A stretch of DNA of 64,000 bases from Burkholderia stabilis. Its GTDB lineage: Bacteria > Pseudomonadota > Gammaproteobacteria > Burkholderiales > Burkholderiaceae. A model generated the notes under the pieces. It did not search any database, was not told the origin of the DNA, and saw nothing but the letters and a program-made list of their open reading frames with translations. How positions within the stretch are numbered: position 1 is the first letter of the stretch; every line of letters starts with the position of its first letter. A program made the translations under genes and the position numbers. The DNA lies in the NCBI RefSeq assembly GCF_001742165.1, contig NZ_CP016444.1:310001-374000 (forward strand), read 5' to 3'. Of the stretch, positions 27,714 through 36,445 are shown one piece after another.

Positions 27714-28552
27714 CGATTGATTTCAATGGAATTTTTGACGTGACGACCTACACGAACGTGCGCGGGCTGGCGCGCGGCCTTCAGGTGCTGCGCGCGCTGA
27801 ACGCGATGGAAGACGGACGCGCAACGAGTCAACAGATCGCCGATCTGACCGGCCTGCATCGCACCACGGTGCGCCGTCTGCTCGAAACGTTGATGGAGGA
27901 AGGGTTCGTGCGCCGCAGCACATCGGACGACAGCTTTCGCCTGACGCTCGCCGTGCGTTCGTTGAGCGAGGGTTTCACCGATACCGAGCGCATCGCGACC
28001 GTGGCGCCGCCGATCATGGGGCAGCTACTGCAGCGCGTTGCGTGGCCATCCGATCTGACCACGCCCGATGGCGACGCGATGATCATCCGCGAGACGACGC
28101 ATCGCTTCAGCCGGCTGTCGTTTCATCGCGCGATGGTCGGGCGGCGTTTGCCGATCTTGCTGACGGCGGCGGGCCGCGCCTACTTCGCGATGTGCCCCGA
28201 CGAGGAGCGCGAGGACATTCTGGAACTGTTGCGCTCCGGCGCGGGCGGCGAAGAGCAACAGGCGTTCGCGAGAAACGATGCGCTCGTGCGCAAGCTGATC
28301 CGGCGCGTGCGCGAGGATGGTTTCGGATCGAATCACGGCGACTGGGCCGCACAGGCGAAAATCGGTGCGGTGGCTGTCGCGATCAGTGCAGACGAACGCG
28401 TGATCGCGAGTCTCAATATCGTCTTCCTGTCACGCGCGGTCAGTCTCGCAGACGCCACGCGCCGCTATGTGCCCGAGTTGCAGAAAACGGCGATGGAAAT
28501 TGCTTCGGCGTTGAAGCAGGAACCAGGGACTCAACCCCATCCGTCGGCGTAA
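27707..28552 (+). CDS. mhpR: IclR-family activator of the mhp operon
   Basis: About 281 residues. The core starts at VRGLARGLQVLRALN, then the winged helix (SQQIADLTGLHRTTVRRLLETLMEEGFVRR) and the effector-binding domain with RETTHRFSRLSFHRAMVGRR, which is strikingly conserved with E. coli MhpR. It activates the operon with hydroxyphenylpropionate as inducer. The start is uncertain: ATG 27707 lies in the palindrome and lacks a ribosome site; GTG 27740 and ATG 27650 are alternatives. Divergent from mhpA, convergent with the TetR gene at 28574. Confidence 0.9.
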   Translation: MHTIDFNGIFDVTTYTNVRGLARGLQVLRALNAMEDGRATSQQIADLTGLHRTTVRRLLETLMEEGFVRRSTSDDSFRLTLAVRSLSEGFTDTERIATVAPPIMGQLLQRVAWPSDLTTPDGDAMIIRETTHRFSRLSFHRAMVGRRLPILLTAAGRAYFAMCPDEEREDILELLRSGAGGEEQQAFARNDALVRKLIRRVREDGFGSNHGDWAAQAKIGAVAVAISADERVIASLNIVFLSRAVSLADATRRYVPELQKTAMEIASALKQEPGTQPHPSA

Positions 28553-28573
28553 GCGAATCCCCGGCAGCCCTCC

Positions 28574-29170
28574 TCACTGGGGCCGCATCATCCGCTGGAT
28601 GATCGTGCGCAGCATCGCGCGATGCGCGCGCGGCTTGAATCCCGGTTCGAACACGACCCGGCAGACCGCGCCTTCCGCCAGCGCCAGCAGCCAGGTGGCA
28701 ACCAGATCGGGCTTCAGGCTCCCGTCGATCCGCCCCTGCGCGGCGCCGCGCTTGATCAGCGCGACCATCCGCCCTTTCACCTGCGCCTCGTTCGCCGCGA
28801 ACAGTGCGGCGACATCCGGATTGCGCGTGGCTTCCGCCGCAATCTCGATGCTGATGCGCGCGTAGACGGGATCGCTCGACCACTCCATCAACCCCAGCGC
28901 GATCTCCTCGATCGCGGCCAGTGCATCGTCGGCGTCCGCATGCCGGGCGAACAGCTCGGCCATCTCGCGCTGGTCGTCCTGCGCGATCGCCTCGATGATC
29001 GCCGCCTTCGTCGGGAAATAGTGAAACAGGTTGCCGGGGCTCATGCCGGCCGCCTTGCATATCGCGGCCGTGGACGTCGCGTGGAAGCCGTCGCGCGCAA
29101 AACAGTCGATCGCGGCATCCAGGATCTGGCGCCGCTTTGCTTCCACTCTTTCAGGATCGATCTTTCTCAA
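28574..29170 (-). CDS. TetR/AcrR-family regulator
   Basis: 198 residues. The N-terminal helix-turn-helix is RRQILDAAIDCFARDGFHAT with TAAICKAAGMSPGNLFHYFP; the remainder is a TetR_C-type helical domain. It is divergent from the membrane-anchored alpha/beta hydrolase at 29323, with an imperfect palindrome between them, so it likely controls itself and that gene. The sequence resembles BetI/AcrR-like members; the ligand is unknown. Confidence 0.88.
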   Translation of the reverse strand: MRKIDPERVEAKRRQILDAAIDCFARDGFHATSTAAICKAAGMSPGNLFHYFPTKAAIIEAIAQDDQREMAELFARHADADDALAAIEEIALGLMEWSSDPVYARISIEIAAEATRNPDVAALFAANEAQVKGRMVALIKRGAAQGRIDGSLKPDLVATWLLALAEGAVCRVVFEPGFKPRAHRAMLRTIIQRMMRPQ

Positions 29171-29207
29171 CGGGAACTCCGTGCTCGACGAGGACTAAAA
29201 TATTTAT

Positions 29208-29227
29208 TAGACTGATTAGTCGATCTA
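29208..29227. promoter_or_regulatory. candidate TetR operator
   Basis: TAGACTGATTAGTCGATCTA is an imperfect 20-bp palindrome (14 of 20 positions symmetric, core GACTGATTAGTC) within an AT-rich stretch between the divergent TetR and hydrolase genes. This is a typical location and size for a TetR-family operator. Confidence 0.45.
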
Positions 29228-29322
29228 TTATCATCGGGACGTCTCGCCAGCGTCAAGGCGCGATTCACACGCGCCGCCGCCAGGTTGGCGGCCCCGTCCC
29301 ACACCACCGGCCGGAGGGCCCC

Positions 29323-30342
29323 TTGAAACGCGTCGTCATTGCCGGCATCGCATTCGTCCTGCTCGTGCTCGCCGCGCTCACCGCGTTTGTACTGCGCGGC
29401 CTGTCCGATTTCGAGCTGAAGGGCGCGGACGTATCGACGCTCACGTTCCATGCCGGCGGCGCCGATCTCGTCGGCACGCTCGCGCTGCCGGCCCATGCGC
29501 CCGACGCGCCGATCGTGCTGCTCGTCCACGGCGACGGGCCGCGCACGCGCTTCGCGGACGACGCGATGCTGCCGCTCGTCAACAGCCTGCTCGACGCCGG
29601 CATCGGCGTATTTGCATGGGACAAGCAGGGCACCGGCAGGAGCGGCGGCGACTGGCTCGCGCAATCGATGCAGGACCGCGCGAACGAAACGATCGCGGCC
29701 ATGGCGCGCGTGCGCGCCGCCGCCGGCCCCGCGCACAAGGTCGGCCTGCTCGGCTTCTCGCAAGGCGGCTGGGTCGTGCCGCGCGTGGCCAACGCCGTAC
29801 GGCCCGCGTTCTCGGTGATCGTCGGCGGCGCCGTCAGCTGGCGCCGGCAAGGCACCTACCTGACGCGGCAGCAGCTCCAGGCAACCGGCCTGCAGCCGGA
29901 TCGAATCGATGCGACACTGGCCGCCGAGCGACGCGACAACGACGAAATCTTCGGTCGGGCAGACGCGCCGGCCGATCCGCGCCGGCGCCCCGACATCGAG
30001 CCGCGCCGGTTCGGTTTCATCGCGCGCAACTACCTGGAGGATTCATCGCAGGCGCTCGCGACGATGCAAGGGCCCGTGCTGGCCGTGTGGGGCGCGCAGG
30101 ACCGCAATGTCGATCCGGTCGACGAGGCGAATACCTATGTGCATGCGTTCGCGAACCGGCCGGACCGGCGCGTCGCGGTCGTGCCCGGCGCAACGCATGC
30201 GTTGCTGCGCGCCGGCTGGTTCGACTACCAGCTCGAATCCGACTGGCCGAAGTGGAAGACGTGGCTGTACATGGCGCTCGGGCGGCATGCGTACGCGCCC
30301 GGCACGCTCGGCGCGATCGAAGCGTGGGTCCGCGCGCAATGA
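29323..30342 (+). CDS. membrane-anchored alpha/beta hydrolase
   Basis: 339 residues. TTG 29323 lies behind CCGGAGGG, in preference to an ATG 62 codons upstream that overlaps the TetR gene. An N-terminal anchor (about residues 3-25, VVIAGIAFVLLVLAALTAFVL) places the catalytic part in the periplasm. It has oxyanion motif LLVHGDGPR, nucleophile in GFSQGGWVVP, acid near WGAQDRNVD and His in PGATHALLRAG. The sequence resembles the serine aminopeptidase/dienelactone-hydrolase-like S33 group. The substrate is unknown; regulation by the divergent TetR is inferred. Confidence 0.8.
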   Translation: MKRVVIAGIAFVLLVLAALTAFVLRGLSDFELKGADVSTLTFHAGGADLVGTLALPAHAPDAPIVLLVHGDGPRTRFADDAMLPLVNSLLDAGIGVFAWDKQGTGRSGGDWLAQSMQDRANETIAAMARVRAAAGPAHKVGLLGFSQGGWVVPRVANAVRPAFSVIVGGAVSWRRQGTYLTRQQLQATGLQPDRIDATLAAERRDNDEIFGRADAPADPRRRPDIEPRRFGFIARNYLEDSSQALATMQGPVLAVWGAQDRNVDPVDEANTYVHAFANRPDRRVAVVPGATHALLRAGWFDYQLESDWPKWKTWLYMALGRHAYAPGTLGAIEAWVRAQ

Positions 30343-30437
30343 ACACGTGTGCAACACGGCGGCGCACCGGGCGCCGCGCATGAAACCGGCAATACGGGCC
30401 ACGCCGATCGGCGCGGCCACATCAAGGAGAGGTTCCC

Positions 30438-32291
30438 ATGTTTTCGTGGTTTGAACGGCGCCTGCCGACTTTCCCGCTCGAAGATCCCGTCACGCCGCCG
30501 AAGGGATTCTTCTCGTTCGTGTGGGCGTGCACGAAAGGCGCGCGCAGCTGGATCCTGCTGATCGCGCTGACGTCCGCCGCGCTGGCCGCCTACGAAGCCG
30601 CGCTGTTCGCGATGATGGGGCGCGTGGTCGACTGGCTGTCGTCGGCGACGCCGGCCGAATTCGGCGGCCGTCATTTCGGCACGCTCGCCGGTTTCGCGGC
30701 GATTCTCGCCGGCAGCGCATTGCTGATCGTGCTGCATACGATGGTCAAGCACCAGGTGCTCGCGATCAACTTCCCGATGCGGCTGCGCTGGGTGTTTCAC
30801 CGGTTGATGCTCGACCAGAGCCTGTCGTTCTACGCGAACGAATTCGCGGGCCGCGTGACGACCAAGATCATGCAGACCGCGCTCGCCGTGCGCGACGCGC
30901 TGTTCATGTCGGTCGACGTCGTGATCGGCGTCGCCGCGTACCTGATCGGCATCCTCGCGCTCGCGGCCAGCTTCGACTGGCGGCTGACGGTTCCGCTCGC
31001 GCTGTGGGCGCTCGGCTACGGCGCGGCGTGCGCATTCTTCGTGCCGCGCCTGGGCGCAGTCGGCAGCCGGCAGGCCGACGCGCGCGCGCTGATGACGGGC
31101 CGCATCACCGATGCGTATTCGAACATCACGACCGTGAAGCTGTTCTCGCACACGCGGCGCGAAGCCGACCACGCCCGCCGCGCGATGGAAGCGTTCAAGG
31201 CGACCGGCGACGCGCAGATGCGGCTCGTCAGCGCGTTCGAGGTCGTCAATCACCTGCTGTCGACGCTGCTGCTGCTCGGCTCGACCGGCCTCGCGCTGTA
31301 TCTGTGGATGCACGGCGAAGTGAGTGCGGGCGTCGTCGCGGCCGTGATCGCGATGGCGCTGCGCCTGTCGAGCTATTCGCACTGGATCATGTGGGAGATG
31401 ACCGAGCTGTTCGAGAACGTCGGCACGATCCAGGACGGCATCAACACGCTGACGAAGAAGCGCAGCGTGGTCGACGCGCCCGATGCGAAGCCGCTCGTCG
31501 TGCAACGCGGCGGGATCGTGTTCGACAACGTGCAGTTCGCGCACGAAGACAACGACCGCGCCGTGTTCGACGGGCTGAACCTGACGATCCGGCCGGGCGA
31601 GCGGATCGGCCTGATCGGCCGCTCGGGCGCCGGCAAGTCGACCCTCGTGAACCTGTTGCTGCGCTTCTACGACGTGGGCGGCGGCACGATCCGGATCGAC
31701 GGGCAGGACATCGCGCACGTGACCCAGGACAGCCTGCGCAGCGCAATCGGCATGGTCACGCAGGATACGTCACTGCTGCACCGGACGATGCGCGAGAACC
31801 TGCTGTACGGGCGCCCCGACGCGACCGAGCGCGAGATGCACGACGCGGCGGTGCGCGCGGAAGCGTCCGAGTTCATCGACCGGCTGCGCGACCGCCACGG
31901 GCGCAGCGGCTACGACGTCGAGGTTGGTGAGCGCGGCGTGAAGCTGTCGGGCGGCCAGCGGCAGCGCGTCGCGATCGCGCGCGTGATGCTCAAGGATGCG
32001 CCGATCCTCGTGCTCGACGAAGCGACCAGCGCGCTCGATTCCGAGGTCGAAGTCGCGATCCAGCGCAGTCTCGACGGCCTGATGAGCGGCAAGACCGTGA
32101 TCGCGATCGCGCACCGGCTGTCGACGATCGCGGCGATGGACCGGCTGATCGTGCTCGACGAAGGGCGCATCGTCGAGGAAGGCACGCACCAGCAGCTGCT
32201 GCAGGCGGGCGGCATCTATGCGGCGCTGTGGGCGCACCAGAGCGGCGGGTTCCTCGGCGAAACGGCGGATGCGGAGGGCGCGGCGCAGTAG
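30438..32291 (+). CDS. ABC exporter, fused permease and ATPase
   Basis: 617 residues, half-size type IV exporter of the MsbA/MdlB kind working as a dimer. The N-terminal membrane domain has six segments (about 30-330), then the nucleotide-binding domain with Walker A GRSGAGKST, signature LSGGQRQRVAIAR, Walker B ILVLDEATSALD and switch His in AIAHRLST. The ATG at 30438 follows AAGGAGAGG. It is apparently monocistronic, ending in a strong hairpin. Drug, lipid or peptide export are all possible. Confidence 0.9.
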   Translation: MFSWFERRLPTFPLEDPVTPPKGFFSFVWACTKGARSWILLIALTSAALAAYEAALFAMMGRVVDWLSSATPAEFGGRHFGTLAGFAAILAGSALLIVLHTMVKHQVLAINFPMRLRWVFHRLMLDQSLSFYANEFAGRVTTKIMQTALAVRDALFMSVDVVIGVAAYLIGILALAASFDWRLTVPLALWALGYGAACAFFVPRLGAVGSRQADARALMTGRITDAYSNITTVKLFSHTRREADHARRAMEAFKATGDAQMRLVSAFEVVNHLLSTLLLLGSTGLALYLWMHGEVSAGVVAAVIAMALRLSSYSHWIMWEMTELFENVGTIQDGINTLTKKRSVVDAPDAKPLVVQRGGIVFDNVQFAHEDNDRAVFDGLNLTIRPGERIGLIGRSGAGKSTLVNLLLRFYDVGGGTIRIDGQDIAHVTQDSLRSAIGMVTQDTSLLHRTMRENLLYGRPDATEREMHDAAVRAEASEFIDRLRDRHGRSGYDVEVGERGVKLSGGQRQRVAIARVMLKDAPILVLDEATSALDSEVEVAIQRSLDGLMSGKTVIAIAHRLSTIAAMDRLIVLDEGRIVEEGTHQQLLQAGGIYAALWAHQSGGFLGETADAEGAAQ

Positions 32292-32345
32292 GCGTCGTGC
32301 AATCGCAATCGGTTGCGGGCGCAACGACGAGGCGACATGCCCGGA

Positions 32346-32378
32346 AGGAAGGCGACCCATCGCATGGTTCGCCTTCCT
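32346..32378 (+). terminator. terminator after the ABC exporter
   Basis: A 10-bp perfect stem (32346-32355 with 32369-32378) is continued inside by CCAT/ATGG around a CGC loop, with one mismatch between. It lies 55 nt after the stop and before the porin promoter region. No U-run follows. Confidence 0.6.
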
Positions 32379-32474
32379 CATAACGATCCGACAATTTATT
32401 GGTTCCCTTGACGATGCGCTGTCCGTATCGTTCACCGACTCGTCAGACAAATCGACCAACGGGGGAATCCAACA

Positions 32475-33647
32475 ATGAAACGAATCCGCTCATTCGCACT
32501 GCTCGCGCTGCCGGCAGCGCTTTACGCCGCCGGCGCACACGCGCAAAGCAGCGTCACGCTGTACGGCATCGCCGACGCGGGTATCGCCTACGTGCACAAC
32601 GCGCAGAACGCGAGCGGCGGCAACGCGTCGAGCCTCGTGAAGTTCAGCAGCGGCAACCTGTCGGGCAGCCGCTGGGGGCTGCGCGGCATCGAGGATCTCG
32701 GCGGCGGGCTGTCCGCGCTGTTCCAGCTCGAGAACGGCTTCAACATCGGCACCGGCGCGCTCGGCCAGGGCCAGCGCGAATTCGGCCGCAAGGCCGTGGT
32801 CGGCCTCGCGAGCAGCACGTACGGCACCGTGACGCTCGGCCGCCAGTACGATCCGGTCGTCGATCTGGTGCAGGGCCTCACGCAGGACAACTACTTTGGC
32901 GGCGTGTTCGCGACGCCGGGCGACCTCGACAACTACGACAACAGCCTGCGCGTCAGCAACTCGGTGAAATACACGAGCCCGCTGATCTCGGGCTTCCAGT
33001 TCGCAGCACTGTACGGCTTCGGCGGCGTCGCGGGCGCGACCGGCAACGGCCGCACGTACAGCTTCGGCGCGAGCTACGCGAACGGCCCGCTGTCGCTCGG
33101 CGCCGGCTTCTTCTACGCGAACGGCGGCACGACGGTTGCGAACGGCGTGCGCTCGTGGTCGAGCAGTTCGGACACGCTGTTCAACACCGTGATCAACCAG
33201 GGCTTCTCGAGCGCGAAGTCGATCCAGATCGTGCGCGTGGCCGGCCAGTACGTGGCCGGGCCGGCGACCTTCGGCCTCGCGTATTCGAATACGCAGTACG
33301 GCGCGGACACGCTGTCGGCCTTCAGCCAGAACGCGAAGTTCAACAACGGCTCGGCGTTCTTCAACTGGCAGTTCTCGCCGGCGCTGCGCGCGGGCGTCGG
33401 CTACAACTACACGTCGCTGACGGGCCCGGCTTCCGCGCACTACAACCAGGTCAACCTCGGCGCGGACTACGCGCTGTCGAAGCGCACCGACCTGTATGCG
33501 CTGTTCGGCTACCAGAAGGCGAGCGGCAACACGCTGAACGCGAGCGGCGCGACCGTGAAGGCCGCGGCGTCGGTCGGCTCGTACGGCGTGAACTCCGGCA
33601 CCGATACGCAGGAACTCGCGATCGTCGGGATTCGCCACAAATTCTGA
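32475..33647 (+). CDS. Gram-negative porin
   Basis: 390 residues with signal peptide MKRIRSFALLALPAALYAAG and cleavage before QSSVTLYG. It has the canonical first strand SSVTLYGIADAGI, the SRWGLRGIEDLGGGL turn and a C-terminal end AIVGIRHKF. It is longer than the other two porins because of extended loops. It stands alone between two hairpins, so it is probably monocistronic. General diffusion of small hydrophilic solutes is expected. Confidence 0.92.
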   Translation: MKRIRSFALLALPAALYAAGAHAQSSVTLYGIADAGIAYVHNAQNASGGNASSLVKFSSGNLSGSRWGLRGIEDLGGGLSALFQLENGFNIGTGALGQGQREFGRKAVVGLASSTYGTVTLGRQYDPVVDLVQGLTQDNYFGGVFATPGDLDNYDNSLRVSNSVKYTSPLISGFQFAALYGFGGVAGATGNGRTYSFGASYANGPLSLGAGFFYANGGTTVANGVRSWSSSSDTLFNTVINQGFSSAKSIQIVRVAGQYVAGPATFGLAYSNTQYGADTLSAFSQNAKFNNGSAFFNWQFSPALRAGVGYNYTSLTGPASAHYNQVNLGADYALSKRTDLYALFGYQKASGNTLNASGATVKAAASVGSYGVNSGTDTQELAIVGIRHKF

Positions 33648-33670
33648 TCGCGTCGCTGCATGACGGCCTG

Positions 33671-33698
33671 GCAGGCGCGCACCACGGTGCGCGCCTGC
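33671..33698 (+). terminator. terminator after the porin
   Basis: GCAGGCGCGCACC and GGTGCGCGCCTGC form a perfect 13-bp stem with an AC centre, 24 nt after the porin stop and followed by GCCGTTTACA. A very stable hairpin at the right place. Confidence 0.75.
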
Positions 33699-33747
33699 GC
33701 CGTTTACACTGGGCGCTTTCCCGTTCACGCGACTCGAGGAGGCCGGC

Positions 33748-34395
33748 ATGCTGACCGTATGGGGGCGCCGCAATGCATTCAATGTCCAGAAGGTGATGTG
33801 GCTCGTCGACGAGCTGGCGCTCGCGCATCGGCACGTGCCGGCCGGCGGCCAGTTCGGCGTACTGGACACACCGGAATTTCTCGCGATGAACCCGCACGGG
33901 CGCGTGCCCGTGATCGACGACGGCGGCACGGTCGTATGGGAGTCGCACAGCATCCTGCGCTACCTCGCCGCGCGTCACGGGCGAGCGCACTTCTGGCGCG
34001 ACGATCCCGCCGAACAGTCGCGCGCCGACCGCTGGATGGACTGGTCGCAAACGACGCTGCAGCCGGTGTTCCTCACCGGCGTGTTCCGGGGTTACTACCG
34101 GACGCCGCCGGAGCAGCGCGACATGGCGCGCGTCGAGCAGAGCGTCGCGCAGTGCGCGCAGCACTTCCAGACGCTCGATGCGGTGCTGGCCGGGCAGCCG
34201 TTTCTCGCGGGCGACGCGATCACGCTCGCCGACATCGCGGCCGGCACGCACCTGTATCGCTATTTCGAGCTCGACATCGCGCGGCCGCGCGTGCCGCACG
34301 TGCAGGCGTGGTACGAACGGCTGAAGGCACGGCCCGCGTATCGCACGCACGTGATGATTCCGTTCGACGACCTGCGCGGGCGGCTCGACGGCTAG
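33748..34395 (+). CDS. glutathione S-transferase family protein
   Basis: 215 residues. The N-terminal thioredoxin-like domain starts MLTVWGRRNAFNVQKVMW and has the cis-Pro/GSH motif HGRVPVIDDGGTVVWESHS; the all-helical C-terminal domain contains ITLADIAAGTHLYRY. Ser or Cys in RRNAFNVQ would be the glutathione-activating position, but Asn occupies it. Detoxification or reductive conjugation is expected. The start follows CGAGGAGG. No obvious partner gene. Confidence 0.9.
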   Translation: MLTVWGRRNAFNVQKVMWLVDELALAHRHVPAGGQFGVLDTPEFLAMNPHGRVPVIDDGGTVVWESHSILRYLAARHGRAHFWRDDPAEQSRADRWMDWSQTTLQPVFLTGVFRGYYRTPPEQRDMARVEQSVAQCAQHFQTLDAVLAGQPFLAGDAITLADIAAGTHLYRYFELDIARPRVPHVQAWYERLKARPAYRTHVMIPFDDLRGRLDG

Positions 34396-34495
34396 ATGAC
34401 GGGCAGGCACCGTGACGCGTGCTCAGGATGTTCAGGCCGATTCGCGTTCGACCGCGCGATGCGGTTGCCGTACGGTGATACGCCAATACGCCGCG

Positions 34496-34993
34496 TTAAT
34501 GCCGTCGCATCCCGCCAGCCCCGCTCATGCCGCCGAATTGATGCATCCCGCCGAACCCGTGCCCCTCGCCACCGCCGAACGCGCCACGATGAAACCCGGC
34601 CCCCATCGGCGTGCCAAAGCGGCGATGCTCGATCGGATTGAAATGCCCGATGTGATCAAAGTGATGGAAATGACGGAAGCGATCGACGAAGACGAAGCTC
34701 ACGCCCGCGCCGATGAAAAGCGGCGGCCCCCAGTACCACGGGTCGGCGTACGGATAGCCCGCCGCCGGATACCACAGCACGCTGCCGTCGGGGCTCTGCA
34801 CGATCTGCCACGTACCATCGCTTTGCAGACACGCGCGCCCGACGATTTGCTGCTCCGTACCGTCGATATCCGCTTGCGCGACCACCGCACGGCAGGTGCC
34901 GTCGTCCGTCACATCGTCGGCCATTTGCGCAAAGACGGACGCGGAAAAACCGAGACAGACGATACCTATCCCGGATCGAAACAAGTTGCACAT
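34496..34993 (-). CDS. small secreted His/Gly-rich protein
   Basis: 165 residues. ATG 34993 lies behind AGGAG. It has a signal peptide MCNLFRSGIGIVCLGFSASVFAQ with cleavage before MADDV. The mature part has a short conserved-looking region with two Cys (GTCRAVV, RACLQSDG) and WQIVQSPDG, an aromatic YPAAGYPYADPWYWGPP stretch, then a segment rich in His, Phe and Gly (HFHHFDHIGHFN, GGMHQFGGMS). The two Cys may form a disulfide; the tail may bind metal or be surface-exposed. No family name is recognised. Confidence 0.7.
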   Translation of the reverse strand: MCNLFRSGIGIVCLGFSASVFAQMADDVTDDGTCRAVVAQADIDGTEQQIVGRACLQSDGTWQIVQSPDGSVLWYPAAGYPYADPWYWGPPLFIGAGVSFVFVDRFRHFHHFDHIGHFNPIEHRRFGTPMGAGFHRGAFGGGEGHGFGGMHQFGGMSGAGGMRRH

Positions 34994-35196
34994 GATCGGC
35001 TCCTGCATTGTTGCCCCCGACCACTTGATTCCCGGCGCCACTGACGGCGCCCGGCACATCGATTTGCTTGCGCAAGATTCATCGCGCGGCGGTAGCGGTC
35101 CGCCGCTTCGTATCGGGTCTCCTGACGACTAAACGTGCGGCGCGCCCGGTTATTCCAGGGGTCCGAGCACATGACGGAGGCGGGAGCCGCCGGCCC

Positions 35197-35706
35197 TCAT
35201 GGCCGCGCTTGCCGTCTCACGAGGTGGAAGGTGGCCGCGGCCGTGATCCCGAAAACCAGGTGAGCGACCAGCGTGATCGCGCCGCGAACCGGAACGAACC
35301 ACGGGAAGATCGCGGTGAAGGCGTACAGGTTGACGCCGTACAGGATGAGCCCGAACGCGCCGCCCGCGAGCAGCGCGACACCGCGCGACAGGTTGCCGAT
35401 CAGCTTCGCCAGCGCGGCCGCATAGGCCAGCGACAAAGCACCATGCACGAGTGTCGCGACACCCATGACCAGCGGATCGAAGCCGGCGGACGAACCGAGC
35501 ACGCGGCGCCCCATCACGATGGCGGCGGTCAGCCGCGCGTCGCGAAACAGGTTCCCGATGGTGTCGTCGCCGGCGATCGACCAGAGCAGCAGCTCGACGA
35601 CGGTCGACACGACAGCCGCGCCAAACGCCGCCCAGAGAACCGGAACCAGACTGGACTGTTTCAATTGCCGCCCCCGTGGCGACCGGCTGGTGCATCGAAG
35701 CGGCAT
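35197..35706 (-). CDS. small integral membrane protein of unknown function
   Basis: 169 residues with four predicted membrane segments: LVPVLWAAFGAAVVSTVVEL, LVMGVATLVHGALSLAYAAA, GVALLAGGAFGLILYGVNLY and AITLVAHLVFGITAAATFHL. The first start is ATG 35706; a TTG at 35664 behind GGGGGCGG would remove the non-hydrophobic lead and is plausible. Similar small membrane proteins are common in Burkholderia and Pseudomonas, but I recognise no function. Confidence 0.65.
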   Translation of the reverse strand: MPLRCTSRSPRGRQLKQSSLVPVLWAAFGAAVVSTVVELLLWSIAGDDTIGNLFRDARLTAAIVMGRRVLGSSAGFDPLVMGVATLVHGALSLAYAAALAKLIGNLSRGVALLAGGAFGLILYGVNLYAFTAIFPWFVPVRGAITLVAHLVFGITAAATFHLVRRQARP

Positions 35707-35776
35707 GCGACGCGTGCGCTTCGGCTCCGGTCAGACGACGTGTGCCCGTGCTGCCGCACCGGGCGACCGCGCGAAG

Positions 35777-36445
35777 TTACTTTGCCCCTTCGCAGTCCGT
35801 CCAGTACGCAAAAGGATCGCGATGTTTGGGGTAGTTCTCGTCGAGCCATTTCAGCAACGTCGCGCGGGCGTTGTCCATGTCGGCCTTCAACGACGAGGTC
35901 GTCAGTTCGTGCACTTCGATCGATTTTTCGCGATCGATCACGAAGCAGTTCCAGTCGGGGCCGTCCAGATCCGGATCGTCCGACGCCTTCGACGACTTGC
36001 CCCAGCCGAACCCCTTGCGGGCGTCGATGTAGTAGCGCGGGTTCACTTTCAGGTACGACATCTCGCCGCCCTGCAGGCTGCTTTCGGCGCGCAGCACGTC
36101 GTGCCCGTCGACGATCTGCGTGACTTCCGGAAGCCGGCGCGCGCGCCACCCGACGGGCAGCGACGCGATGGCCCGGACGCTGTCGTACATCCCCCACTCC
36201 AGCCCCCAGGCTTCGGCCATGCGCTTCATGAACGCGTTCGCATCCGGATAGCCGCGCAACTGGATTCGGGTCGACAGCGTGACTTCGACCCGGCCGCGAC
36301 CGTCGACAGCAGCGCCTCCCTCGTCTCCCGCCGCTTCGAACGGATTGCCCGGGCGCGACGCGCGCTGCGCGTCCGAGGGCGCAACGCCCGAAAACAGCTG
36401 GTCGAGCGCTGCACGCGCTTTCGACGACTTGTCTGGCCTGTTCAT
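35777..36445 (-). CDS. hypothetical protein coupled to a LysR gene
   Basis: 222 residues, apparently cytoplasmic, no signal peptide or membrane segment. Start ATG 36445 overlaps the LysR stop by 4 bp (ATGA), so it is translationally coupled. It has a central region WGMYDSVRAIASLPVGWRAR and YYIDARKGFGWGKSSKASD, and an aromatic C-terminus DPFAYWTDCEGAK. The mix of conserved-looking Trp, Gly and Asp suggests a real folded protein. No family is recognised and no function is proposed. Confidence 0.7.
   Translation of the reverse strand: MNRPDKSSKARAALDQLFSGVAPSDAQRASRPGNPFEAAGDEGGAAVDGRGRVEVTLSTRIQLRGYPDANAFMKRMAEAWGLEWGMYDSVRAIASLPVGWRARRLPEVTQIVDGHDVLRAESSLQGGEMSYLKVNPRYYIDARKGFGWGKSSKASDDPDLDGPDWNCFVIDREKSIEVHELTTSSLKADMDNARATLLKWLDENYPKHRDPFAYWTDCEGAK

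Noticed and set aside
27728..27745. ATG 27728 as the mhpR start
   Set aside because: This ATG is out of frame and reaches a TGA within six codons.
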